Source of the DNA: Aeromicrobium sp. A1-2
GTDB taxonomy: Bacteria; Actinomycetota; Actinomycetes; Propionibacteriales; Nocardioidaceae
Direction of reading: 5' to 3'
NCBI RefSeq assembly: GCF_003443875.1
Contig: NZ_CP027482.1
Span: 496,001 to 560,000, forward strand
DNA length: 64,000 nt
Positions 55,268-63,445 of this stretch are shown in pieces. Every line of letters starts with the position of its first letter. Positions within the stretch are counted from its first letter, which is position 1. Position numbers and translations under genes: made by a program. The notes beneath the pieces are model-generated. The model was not told the DNA's origin. It searched no databases and saw only the letters and a program-made list of their open reading frames with translations.

Positions 55268-58189
55268 GTGAGCGACATCTTCGGAACACCCCGCCCCGGT
55301 CGACCGCCCAGCAAGGCGCCTGATCGCCGGCAACGGGTCATTGTGCCCACGCTGGTCACTCTGGCGCTGCTGTTGTTCCTCGGCTCGATCTTCACCAGCG
55401 TGTGGACCGACCGACTGTGGTTCAAGTCGGTCGGCTACTCCGACGTGTTCCGGAGCGTGCTTTTCGCCCGGGTCTCGTTGTTCCTGGTCCTCGGACTGAT
55501 CTTTGGCCTGTTCGTGATCGGCAACCTGATCCTCGCGTTCCGGCTGCGCCCCGACGCCGCGCCGATGCGTCGCGATGACCCGGCGTACCGCTATCGCCTG
55601 GCCCTCACCCCGATGCTGCGCCCCATTGCGATCGGGCTGGGCCTGGTGCTCACCGGCTTCGCCGGGTCGATCGCCGCGGCGCACTGGGACACGTACAAGA
55701 TGTGGCGCAACAGCACGCCGTTCGGCACCAAGGATCCGCAGTTCGGCAAGGACGTCAGCTACTACGTGTTCGAGTACCCGTGGTGGCGCTTCCTCACGTC
55801 GTACTCGTTCGCGCTGATCGTCATCACCGTCCTGGCGGTGGTGTTCCTCAACTATGTCTACGGCGGCATCCGCGTCGCCGGACGCGGCCCCAAGCTGACC
55901 CGCGCCGCGCAGGTGCACCTGTCGGTGCTCGTCGGCCTCGGTGTCCTGCTGAAGGCCGTGTCGTACTACCTCGACCGGTTCGGCCTGATGGTCGGCTCCG
56001 GCGGTTTGGTCGACGGCGTCACGTACACCGATGCCAACGCCCGGATCCCCAGCAAGAACATCTTGATCGGCGTCGCGATCGTGTGCGCGCTGCTGTTCTT
56101 CGCGGCGATCTTCATACGTTCGTGGGCGCTGCCCGCAATGGGCCTAGGCCTGCTCGCGCTGAGCTCGATCCTGATCGGTGCCATCTGGCCCGCGGTCATG
56201 CAGGGATTCCAGGTCAAGCCGTCCGAGCCGGACAAGGAGGGCCCGTACATCGCCAAGAACATCGAGGCGACGCGCGAGGCCTACGGGGTCAATGACGTCA
56301 AGGTCGAGTCCTACTCGGCGAAGACCGCGCTGACGCCGGCCGAGCTCGCCTCGTCGGCCGAGTCGCGGGTCAGCACCCGACTGCTGGACCCGACGTTGAT
56401 CTCTGATGCGTTCGAGCAGCTCCAGCAGGTGCGCGGCTACTACGCCGTGCCGCCGACGCTGGACGTCGACCGCTACAAGCTGGGCGATGAGGAGCAGCCG
56501 CAGGACACCATCATCGCGGCCCGTGAGATCAACCTCTCCGGACTCCAGTCGAGCCAGCGCAACTGGGCCAACGACCACACGGTCTACACCCACGGCTATG
56601 GCATCATCGCTGCCCGCGGCAACCAGCGCGGTCCGAACGGTGAGCCCGTGTTCGTCGCTCGGGACATCCCGCCGGTCGGCGAGATCAAGACCACGACGCC
56701 GCCGCGCATCTACTTCGGTGAGCAGTCGCCCTCGTACTCGATCGTCGGACGGCCCAAGGGTGAGGCGCCGATCGAGGTCGACATCCCGCGTGGCGGTGCG
56801 TCGAACGACGACGCCGCCGAGGACAACGCGACCCAGAACACGTACGACGGCAAGGGTGGCGTGCCGATCGGCAATCTGTTCAACAAGGCGCTGTACGCGT
56901 TCAAGTTCGCCGAGCCCAACATCGTGCTGTCGAACCGGGTCAACTCCGAGTCGAAGATCCTCTACGACCGTGAGCCGCGCAACCGCGTCCAGAAGGTCGC
57001 GCCGTGGCTGACCATCGACGGCGACACGTACCCCGCCGTCGTCGACGGACGTGTCGTCTGGATCGTGGACGGCTACACGACCAGCAACTCGTACCCGTAC
57101 TCGTACCATCGCTCGCTGCGGGATGCGACGGCCGACACCTTGACCGACGGTGAGTCGCAGGCGGCCCTGCCGACCGATCAGGTCAACTACCTGCGCAACT
57201 CGGTCAAGGCCGTCGTCGACGCGTACGACGGCAGCGTCAAGCTCTACCAGTGGGACACCAAGGACCCGGTACTCAAGACGTGGATGAAGGTCTTCCCCAA
57301 CGTCGTGGAGCCCAAGACCAAGATCAGCAACGCTCTCATGGAGCACCTGCGCTACCCGGTCGACCTGTTCAAGGTGCAGCGCGACGTGCTGCAGCGCTAC
57401 CACGTGACCGACGCGCAGACGTTCTACGAGGACGGCGAGCGTTGGAAGGTGCCGGAGGACCCGACCGCTCCGACGGGGTCGAACGCCCTGCAGCCGCCGT
57501 ACTACCTGTCGACCGCGCGCCCGGGTGAGGACGTCCCGAAGTTCTCGGTCACCAGCGTCTACCTGCCCAACAGCAGGCAGAACCTTGCGGCGTTCGTCTC
57601 GGTCAACTCCGAGGCCACCGACACCGAGAACTACGGCAAGATGCAGATCCTGCAGCTCCCCAGTGAGACGCAGATCCAGGGTCCGAGCCAGATTGCCAAC
57701 GCGTTCCAGACCGACAAGGGCGTCTCGCAGGCGCTGCTGCAGTACCAGCAGTCCAAGACCGCGACGATCCTGTACGGCAACCTGCTGACCCTCCCGGTCG
57801 GCAACGGGTTGCTGTACGTCCAGCCGGTTTACATCAAGCGAAGCGCGATCGAGGGCTCCTATCCGGTCCTGCAGTTCGTCATCGCGTCATTCGGCAAGGA
57901 CGTCGGCTTCGGCCAGACGCTCGACGAGGCCCTGCGGGTCGCGCTCGGGTTGGAGGCCGGTGTGGTGCCGGACGACACGACGACACCGACGGACACGGGC
58001 GGGGAGACGCCGGCCCAGAAGACGGCCGCGGCGTTGCTCGACGACGCCACGGGCTACTACGAGGACGCGCAGGACGCGCTCAAGAAGGGCGACCTGTCGA
58101 CGTATCAGCGACGGATCAACCAGATGGCCGACGCGATCGCCGAAGCCCAAAAGGCTGTCGACACCGAGAACGCGGCCGCCAAGAAGTAG
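55268..58189 (+). CDS. UPF0182 large membrane protein
   Basis: A 973-residue protein with about seven N-terminal membrane helices (residues ~20-310) and a large extracytoplasmic C-terminal domain (FGEQSPSYSIVGRP, TYPYSYHRSL-like strand repeats) ending in a Glu/Ala-rich coiled coil. Orthologous to Rv3193c. CAGGAGCC precedes the GTG. The family is universal in Actinobacteria; role unknown, probably envelope-related. Confidence 0.9.
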   Translation: MSDIFGTPRPGRPPSKAPDRRQRVIVPTLVTLALLLFLGSIFTSVWTDRLWFKSVGYSDVFRSVLFARVSLFLVLGLIFGLFVIGNLILAFRLRPDAAPMRRDDPAYRYRLALTPMLRPIAIGLGLVLTGFAGSIAAAHWDTYKMWRNSTPFGTKDPQFGKDVSYYVFEYPWWRFLTSYSFALIVITVLAVVFLNYVYGGIRVAGRGPKLTRAAQVHLSVLVGLGVLLKAVSYYLDRFGLMVGSGGLVDGVTYTDANARIPSKNILIGVAIVCALLFFAAIFIRSWALPAMGLGLLALSSILIGAIWPAVMQGFQVKPSEPDKEGPYIAKNIEATREAYGVNDVKVESYSAKTALTPAELASSAESRVSTRLLDPTLISDAFEQLQQVRGYYAVPPTLDVDRYKLGDEEQPQDTIIAAREINLSGLQSSQRNWANDHTVYTHGYGIIAARGNQRGPNGEPVFVARDIPPVGEIKTTTPPRIYFGEQSPSYSIVGRPKGEAPIEVDIPRGGASNDDAAEDNATQNTYDGKGGVPIGNLFNKALYAFKFAEPNIVLSNRVNSESKILYDREPRNRVQKVAPWLTIDGDTYPAVVDGRVVWIVDGYTTSNSYPYSYHRSLRDATADTLTDGESQAALPTDQVNYLRNSVKAVVDAYDGSVKLYQWDTKDPVLKTWMKVFPNVVEPKTKISNALMEHLRYPVDLFKVQRDVLQRYHVTDAQTFYEDGERWKVPEDPTAPTGSNALQPPYYLSTARPGEDVPKFSVTSVYLPNSRQNLAAFVSVNSEATDTENYGKMQILQLPSETQIQGPSQIANAFQTDKGVSQALLQYQQSKTATILYGNLLTLPVGNGLLYVQPVYIKRSAIEGSYPVLQFVIASFGKDVGFGQTLDEALRVALGLEAGVVPDDTTTPTDTGGETPAQKTAAALLDDATGYYEDAQDALKKGDLSTYQRRINQMADAIAEAQKAVDTENAAAKK

Positions 58190-58224
58190 TCAGCTGCGGT
58201 TTGCCGCATCGGTAGGCATCGCCC

Positions 58225-58248
58225 GGGCACAGGAAATCTCCTGTGCCC
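58225..58248 (+). terminator. Hairpin terminator after the UPF0182 gene
   Basis: GGGCACAGGA-AATC-TCCTGTGCCC, a perfect 10-bp stem extended by imperfect GC pairs, without a T-run. Confidence 0.6.
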
Positions 58249-58332
58249 CGGCGATGTTCGTCCCAGCAGGTCAGGGCCTCACGACCCCGATTTGATCCTC
58301 AGGGCGTGAGCCCGTAAAGTAATCCAAAGCGA

Positions 58333-58406
58333 CGCGGGGTGGAGCAGCTCGGTAGCTCGCTGGGCTCATAACCCAGAGGTCACAGGTTCAAATCCTGTCC
58401 CCGCTA
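58333..58406 (+). tRNA. Initiator tRNA-Met (CAT)
   Basis: A 74-base cloverleaf: acceptor CGCGGGG/CCCCGC, D-arm GAGC...GCTC, anticodon arm CTGGG-CTCATAA-CCCAG with CAT at 58367-58369, T-arm ACAGG-TTCAAAT-CCTGT. The unpaired C1/T72 and the three G-C pairs at the base of the anticodon stem are initiator hallmarks. CCA is not encoded (CAA follows). Confidence 0.95.
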
Positions 58407-58412
58407 CAAAAT

Positions 58413-58444
58413 GAAGGCCCTCACAGGAAACTGTGAGGGCCTTC
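58413..58444 (+). terminator. tRNA terminator
   Basis: GAAGGCCCTCACAG-GAAA-CTGTGAGGGCCTTC, a perfect 14-bp stem with a GAAA tetraloop just after the tRNA. Confidence 0.85.
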
Positions 58445-58489
58445 GTCATGCCCTGCATTTCGAGGCAGACCGTTCGCTAGGGAGCCGGG

Positions 58490-59536
58490 CTAGTCCTTGT
58501 TGGCGGACGGGCCGAAGTCGCCGTACGGAGCGGAGTCACGCTCCCGTACGGCATCTCTGAATCCAGCCTCGGCTGCGCGTTGCTGGAACGCATAGCCTTC
58601 GCGGGTGTGGCGGGAGATGCCGTCGAACACGGTGCTGATCATCTGGCTGTTCTGTACGCCTTGAGCCAGCAGCGCGGCGTTGAGTGCGAGCTTGACCATC
58701 ATCAGTTGGTTGAGCGGCATAGCGGCGATCCGCTGCACCAGGATCTCGGTGCGCTCGTCGAGATCCTCAGGCGAGGGCGCCTCGATTGCGAGGCCCCACT
58801 CGGCGGCTTCCTTGCCGCTGAGGCAGTCGCCCGTGAGTAGTAGTCGTTTGGCCCGTTGGTCGCCGAGCCGGTGCGCCCACATGCCAGCGGATGGGACACC
58901 CCATACGCGTGTGGGTGGGTAGCCGATTTTGGCGTCGGCGGCGATCACGATCTGGTCGCAGTGCAGGGCTATGTCGGTACCTCCGGCGACGCAGAAGCCG
59001 TGGATCTTGGCGACGGTCGGCTTGTTGGCGTGGAGCAGGCTGGCGAAGCCCTTGGTGAAGCGGCTCATCATGGCGTAGTCGACCATCGGGTCCCAGGTGC
59101 CGGCGGGATCGTGGTTGGTCATCTGTACGACCGGGTCGAGCACTGTGCCCGCTGTGCCGTGGCTGAGGCCGAGCCCGCCGTCCATCAGGTTCTCTGCGGT
59201 CGCGGCGAGGTCGTAGCCGCCGCAGAAACCTTTGCCGCGTCCGCTGAGGACGATCACGTGTACACGGGGATCCAGGTCGGCCTGCTCGACTGCATGTGCC
59301 AGCTCGATCGGGGTGTCAGCGGTGATCGAGTTGCCCTGGTCGGGCCGGTTGAAGGTGAGGCGGGCTACGCGCCCGTCGACCTCGTACGTCAGTGTCTTGT
59401 AGGTGGGCGGCTCATGGTCTGGTGGTGCGGTGTGGGCGAATGGGGAGTTGGCCCCTTCGAACGAGCCGGCTCTCCAAGGAGCACCTCCGGGCTCTGGCGT
59501 CGTGGTCGGGGAGTTAGTGTCGGGGTTGCTGTTCAC
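58490..59536 (-). CDS. Crotonase-family enoyl-CoA hydratase
   Basis: A 348-residue crotonase with a Pro/Thr-rich N-terminal extension of about 45 residues before the fold (YEVDGRVARLTFNRPDQGNSI). Oxyanion segments GRGKGFCGGYDLAA and GFCVAGGTDIALHCDQIVIA are intact. A long insertion (DPVVQMTNHDPAGTWDPMVDYAMMSRFTKG) is typical of a crotonase subgroup acting on bulky CoA esters. GTG start after AGGAGCC. Last gene of the cluster with a second crotonase and an AidB-type dehydrogenase. Confidence 0.88.
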   Translation of the reverse strand: MNSNPDTNSPTTTPEPGGAPWRAGSFEGANSPFAHTAPPDHEPPTYKTLTYEVDGRVARLTFNRPDQGNSITADTPIELAHAVEQADLDPRVHVIVLSGRGKGFCGGYDLAATAENLMDGGLGLSHGTAGTVLDPVVQMTNHDPAGTWDPMVDYAMMSRFTKGFASLLHANKPTVAKIHGFCVAGGTDIALHCDQIVIAADAKIGYPPTRVWGVPSAGMWAHRLGDQRAKRLLLTGDCLSGKEAAEWGLAIEAPSPEDLDERTEILVQRIAAMPLNQLMMVKLALNAALLAQGVQNSQMISTVFDGISRHTREGYAFQQRAAEAGFRDAVRERDSAPYGDFGPSANKD

Positions 59537-59561
59537 GTGAGGCTCCTGGGTCGTCGGCCGG

Positions 59562-60326
59562 TCAGTTGAAGGCGCCGTGTCGGCCTTGTCCTTGGGCGAA
59601 ATTGGTGGCGCCGGCTATGGCTTCCTGGAGGGCGCGCGTGCCGTGCTCCCACTCGGCTCCGATGGCGTCGGTCTCGGTGAGTCCGCATTGTTCGTAGGCG
59701 GAGAGTCGGTCACCGCGCATGCAGATCTGTGGGAATGCAGCCAGCTGCTCGGCCAGTGTGATGGCCTCCGCGAGAGCCTCGCCCGGTGCGCTGACGCGGT
59801 TGGCCAGGCCAATCTGGAGTGCCTCCGCAGCGTCGACTGGTCGACCGCTGAGGATGAGATCAAGCGCGCGCGAGAGTCCGATGAGTCTGGGCAGCCGAAC
59901 GGTCCCTCCGTCGATGAGGGGAACGCCCCAGCGGCGGCAGTAGACACCGAACACGGCTTCAGGGTCTGCCACTCGCAAGTCGCACCACAATGCGAGCTCC
60001 AGTCCGCCGGCAACGGCGTGACCGTCAACCGCGGCGATGACCGGTTTGGAAAGCTTCATCCGGGTGGGGCCCATCGGACCAGGACCCTCCACCGTGGGCG
60101 GCTCGGCGGTCATGGTGCCGGTGCTGACGGCCTTCAAGTCGGCACCGGCGCAGAAGTATCCACCGGCGCCAGTGAGCACCGCGACGCTGGCCGTGTCATC
60201 TGTGTCGAACTCGAGAAAGGCTTCGTAGAGCGCCGAGGCATGCGGGGTGTCGACGGCGTTGCGCACCTCGGGACGCTCGAGAGTCACCACCGTGACGGGG
60301 CTGCGTTTCTCGACGTGGATGGTCAC
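59562..60326 (-). CDS. Enoyl-CoA hydratase/isomerase
   Basis: A 254-residue crotonase: VTLERPEVRNAVDTP, GAGGYFCAGADLKAVS (first oxyanion loop), AVDGHAVAGGLELALWCDLRVA (second), VYCRRWGVPLIDGGTVRLPRLIG. GTG at 60326 overlaps the stop of the acyl-CoA dehydrogenase gene by four bases. Probable second step after that dehydrogenase. Confidence 0.9.
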   Translation of the reverse strand: MTIHVEKRSPVTVVTLERPEVRNAVDTPHASALYEAFLEFDTDDTASVAVLTGAGGYFCAGADLKAVSTGTMTAEPPTVEGPGPMGPTRMKLSKPVIAAVDGHAVAGGLELALWCDLRVADPEAVFGVYCRRWGVPLIDGGTVRLPRLIGLSRALDLILSGRPVDAAEALQIGLANRVSAPGEALAEAITLAEQLAAFPQICMRGDRLSAYEQCGLTETDAIGAEWEHGTRALQEAIAGATNFAQGQGRHGAFN

Positions 60327-61951
60327 ATTTCGACCAGAGCGCGGTCGATGATCGGATCGAGATCGAGGCCGGACGGGAGGGTGCCAAACGCTCCGCCCCA
60401 GTCGCGGTCGAGTCGAGTCGCGCAGAACGCATCGGCGACGGCGGCAGGGGAGTGGCGCAGCAGGAGGGACCCTTGGAACACGAGTGCCATCTGCTCCACG
60501 ATCCGTCGAGCACGCAGCTCGAGGTCATCAAAGGAGGTGAACTCCTTCTTGAGCTTGTCGAGTGCTTCGTCGAAACGAACGTCTGATCCGACCGCGAGCT
60601 CGACTTCGCCGAAGAACACGTCGAGGGTGTGCGGCTCGCGGGCCAGTGCCCTGAGCGCGTCGAGGGCGGCCACGTTTCCGGAGCCTTCCCAGATCGAGAG
60701 CAGCGGCATCTCCCGATACAGACGAGCGAGATCGAAGTCCTCGATGTAGCCGTTTCCGCCCAAGCACTCGAGCGCTTCGCCGACGGCCATGGGGGCGCGT
60801 TTGCAGATGTAGTACTTGCTCACCGCGAGCGCGATACGACGCAAGGCAGCTTCACCCTCGTGGCCGCGGATGGCGCGGTCGTTCGCGCCAGCCAGGCGGA
60901 GCATCGCGGCTGTGGATGCCTCTGTCTCCACGGCGAGGTCGGCCAACACATTGCGCATCAGGGGTTGGTCGATGAGGTTCTTGCCGAAGGCACTGCGGTG
61001 CTGGGCATGGTGAGTGGCCGTCACGAGCGCTGTACGCATTCCTGCCGCTCCACCGATGACGCAGTCCAGGCGGGTCATGTTGACCATCTCCGCGATGGTG
61101 CGCACCCCTCGGCCTTCCTCGCCGACCAGCCATCCCACGGCGCCGTGGTACTCGATTTCAGACGAGGCGTTGGACTTGTTGCCTAGCTTGTCCTTGAGTC
61201 GCATGAACTGAATGTTGTTGTGTTCACCCCCGGGGAGGACCCGTGGGACGAAGAAGCACGAGACTCCCGAGGTTGTCTGAGCAAGGGTCAGGAACAGGTC
61301 TGACATCGGGGCTGAGGTGAACCACTTGTGCCCGACCAACGTGTAGGTGCCGTCAGCCTGCACGGATGCGATCGTCGTGTTGGCACGTACGTCGGAGCCG
61401 CCCTGCTTCTCGGTCATCGACATGCCAGCAATCAACCCGCGCTTGGTGGCGGGGTCGCGGAGACCGAAGTCATACTCTCGGTTGGTCAGCAGCGGCTCGA
61501 ACTGCGCGGCCAGCTCGGCATTCGCGCGCAGCGCGGGCACAACGGCGTACGTCATCGAGATGGGGCAGCCGTGACCGGCGTCGACAGTCCAGACCATGGT
61601 CTTGGCGGCCCGGGCCACGTGGGCACCGGGGCGGGCATCAGCCCAGGCTGTGCCGTGAAGACCGTAGGTGACGGCAGTCTCCATGAGCTGGTGGTAGGCC
61701 GGTACGTACTCGACCTCGTCAACTCGATGACCGGTGCGGTCATGCGTCAGCAGCCGCGGAGGCACCCGCTCGGCCAACCGGCCCAGCTGCTGGGCTTCGG
61801 CACTCCCGGCCAATCGGCCCAGACTGTGCAGTTCGTCAACCGCCCACCCGGCGCCCTCGCGCTCAAGCCCTTCAAGGAGCACTGGGTTGGCGGCCGTGTC
61901 GTGGCCGACCAGTGGCGGAACCTGGTTGAAGACTTCGTGGGTGGTGGTCAT
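60323..61951 (-). CDS. AidB-type acyl-CoA dehydrogenase
   Basis: A 542-residue flavoprotein of the long AidB/isovaleryl-CoA dehydrogenase-like subgroup. FAD/substrate signatures SMTEKQGGSDVRANTTIA and the C-terminal LGGNGYIEDFDLARLYREMPLLSIWEGSGNVAALD, with the Glu of IWEGS, are present, plus an extra helical C-terminal domain. E. coli AidB binds DNA, but a catabolic role fits these neighbours better. TAACTT lies six bases before ATG 61951; the PaaX operator overlaps it. Confidence 0.9.
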   Translation of the reverse strand: MTTTHEVFNQVPPLVGHDTAANPVLLEGLEREGAGWAVDELHSLGRLAGSAEAQQLGRLAERVPPRLLTHDRTGHRVDEVEYVPAYHQLMETAVTYGLHGTAWADARPGAHVARAAKTMVWTVDAGHGCPISMTYAVVPALRANAELAAQFEPLLTNREYDFGLRDPATKRGLIAGMSMTEKQGGSDVRANTTIASVQADGTYTLVGHKWFTSAPMSDLFLTLAQTTSGVSCFFVPRVLPGGEHNNIQFMRLKDKLGNKSNASSEIEYHGAVGWLVGEEGRGVRTIAEMVNMTRLDCVIGGAAGMRTALVTATHHAQHRSAFGKNLIDQPLMRNVLADLAVETEASTAAMLRLAGANDRAIRGHEGEAALRRIALAVSKYYICKRAPMAVGEALECLGGNGYIEDFDLARLYREMPLLSIWEGSGNVAALDALRALAREPHTLDVFFGEVELAVGSDVRFDEALDKLKKEFTSFDDLELRARRIVEQMALVFQGSLLLRHSPAAVADAFCATRLDRDWGGAFGTLPSGLDLDPIIDRALVEM

Positions 61952-61996
61952 ACCGAGAAGTTACAGGTATGAATACACGTGTGTAAAGACATGTAA
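61952..61996. promoter_or_regulatory. Divergent promoter/operator of the PaaX cluster
   Basis: TAACTT (minus strand, 61963-61958) with N6 to the acyl-CoA dehydrogenase ATG is a leaderless -10. Overlapping it, TTACA (61961-61965) and TGTAA (61982-61986, 61992-61996) form half-sites around a central ACACGTGT palindrome (61975-61982). A PaaX-type repressor bound here could block both directions and be relieved by an acyl-CoA. Confidence 0.55.
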
Positions 61997-62014
61997 CATG
62001 GAAGACTTGGGAAC

Positions 62015-62743
62015 ATGACCGATTCTGACGAGGCGCTGCTCTCGCCTCTCCCCGCGCGGTCGGTGATCCTCAGCTTGATGATGGGCTCTGACTCGCACAG
62101 GATCACGTCCCGCCAGGTCGCCGAGGTTGGGCACTACTTCGGCATCTCTGCAGCGACTCTGCGCGTTGCCCTCACTCGCGGAGTGGCGTCCGGCGACCTG
62201 CTGCGCGCCGATGCGGCCTATGTGCTTGGTCCGCGTCTCGCGGCTCGGCAGCGCCATCAGGACGAGGCGGTGCAGGAAGCGGCCGATCCGTGGAGTGGAG
62301 AGTGGGAGATGGCTGTCATCACCGCCGCTGCCCGGCCCGGCTCGGAGCGCGCCGCACTTCGCGAAACCCTCACCATGGCGCGCCTCGCCGAGCTTCGGGA
62401 AGGAACCTGGTGCCGCCCTGCGAACCTTCGGCGCTCAAGGACCTATCTCGACATCCCGGTCCTAACGTGCTTCCAAGCGCGACCGGAGAGCGACCCGGCC
62501 GACCTCGCCCGACGTTTGTGGGACCTCGGCACTTGGGCAAAGAGCGCTGAGGACCTTGCCGTGCGGCTCAGGGACACACAAGCCCCGGCCATCAGGCTCG
62601 CGGTGGGAGCGCAAGTCGTTCGCCATCTCAACGCCGACCCGCTTTTGCCCGCTGAGCTCCGACCACCCGGCTGGCCCGGAGCCGACCTCCGGGCCGCGTA
62701 CGCCGCATACCAACGAGACCTGCGAGCGCTGACCCGTCCCTAG
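62015..62743 (+). CDS. PaaX-family transcriptional regulator
   Basis: A 242-residue regulator with the PaaX N-terminal winged helix (ARSVILSLMMGSDSHRITSRQVAEVGHYFGISAATLRVALTRGVASGDLLR) and the C-terminal domain (WSGEWEMAVITAAARPGSERAALRETL...). PaaX proteins repress CoA-dependent catabolic operons and release DNA on binding an acyl-CoA. It is divergent from the acyl-CoA dehydrogenase/crotonase genes, its likely targets. Confidence 0.88.
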   Translation: MTDSDEALLSPLPARSVILSLMMGSDSHRITSRQVAEVGHYFGISAATLRVALTRGVASGDLLRADAAYVLGPRLAARQRHQDEAVQEAADPWSGEWEMAVITAAARPGSERAALRETLTMARLAELREGTWCRPANLRRSRTYLDIPVLTCFQARPESDPADLARRLWDLGTWAKSAEDLAVRLRDTQAPAIRLAVGAQVVRHLNADPLLPAELRPPGWPGADLRAAYAAYQRDLRALTRP

Positions 62744-62834
62744 GCAGCTGCGCACTTGGCCAATCGGAAGCTGCGTCTTATCGCCGCATTGGTCGTGCGC
62801 ATCCGGTCGACCGCTAGGTGATCTCCTCGACCAT
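62744..62834. other. Intergenic, nothing recognised
   Basis: Between paaX and the CoA-lyase remnant. No gene, hairpin or repeat stands out. Confidence 0.4.
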
Positions 62835-63137
62835 TGCAACCGGAATGTGGGCACGACCAATGCGTCGGGACCGGCCATGGTGGCGGCGGCGATGTCGGCG
62901 TCGTGCCACTCGGTGCCGATGCCGTAGATCCGGATCGCGAGCTCGCGGTGGCCGTACTCTCCGGAGGTCACGGCGGCGCATACGCGTTCGCGGGCGTCGA
63001 CCTTGGCGTCGGGGGAGACGGCGTCCTCCAGATCGAGGATCAGCGCGTCGGCGTCAAGTCCCTTGGCTTCTTGAAGGCCCGCACGTTGGCGCCGAGCATG
63101 TACAGCTTGGCGTACTGGCGCCCAGGGCGGGGGTCAC
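62835..63137 (-). pseudogene. Decayed CoA-ester lyase (CitE/HpcH-like) gene fragment
   Basis: The minus strand encodes RQYAKLYMLGANVRAFKK, then in the next frame LDADALILDLEDAVSPDAK followed by VDARERVCAAVTSGEYG, AIRIYGIGTEWHDADIAAA and GPDALVVPT. This is the N-terminal half of citrate-lyase-beta/malyl-CoA-lyase proteins (LYMPGAN..., LDLEDAV, IRVNG). One G missing in AAGAAG-CCAAGG (63065-63072) shifts the frame. After VVPT the match ends, so the C-terminal half with catalytic residues is deleted. No start codon or ribosome site is left. Confidence 0.7.
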
Positions 63138-63445
63138 AGCTAGGCCAACCCTTGGCCGATGGGAGCCCGGGTGCACATGCCTCCTGTTTGCGTGGGCTCA
63201 ACGCACGACTCGGCTGGCGCATGACTCGTTGGGACTACGTTTTCTGGCCGGGATGAGTCATCTTCGCAATTCGGTTGGTATTCCAGCGTAATCGTGGCCT
63301 TGTGTCCGTAACTCTCGCCGATTGGAGGAGTTGAACTTAGCAAGTCGTGGCCCGATTCCTTCCCCTCAGCCATGGACCGTCGCCGAACTCCCTCGACGGC
63401 GGAAACTATGCCCCGACACGGGCAGCACGCGGATGGGGATCCGTT
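63138..63445. other. Intergenic, nothing recognised
   Basis: Leader region of the secreted protein gene; no convincing promoter, ORF or hairpin identified. GGGGATCC just before the ATG may serve as ribosome site. Confidence 0.4.
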
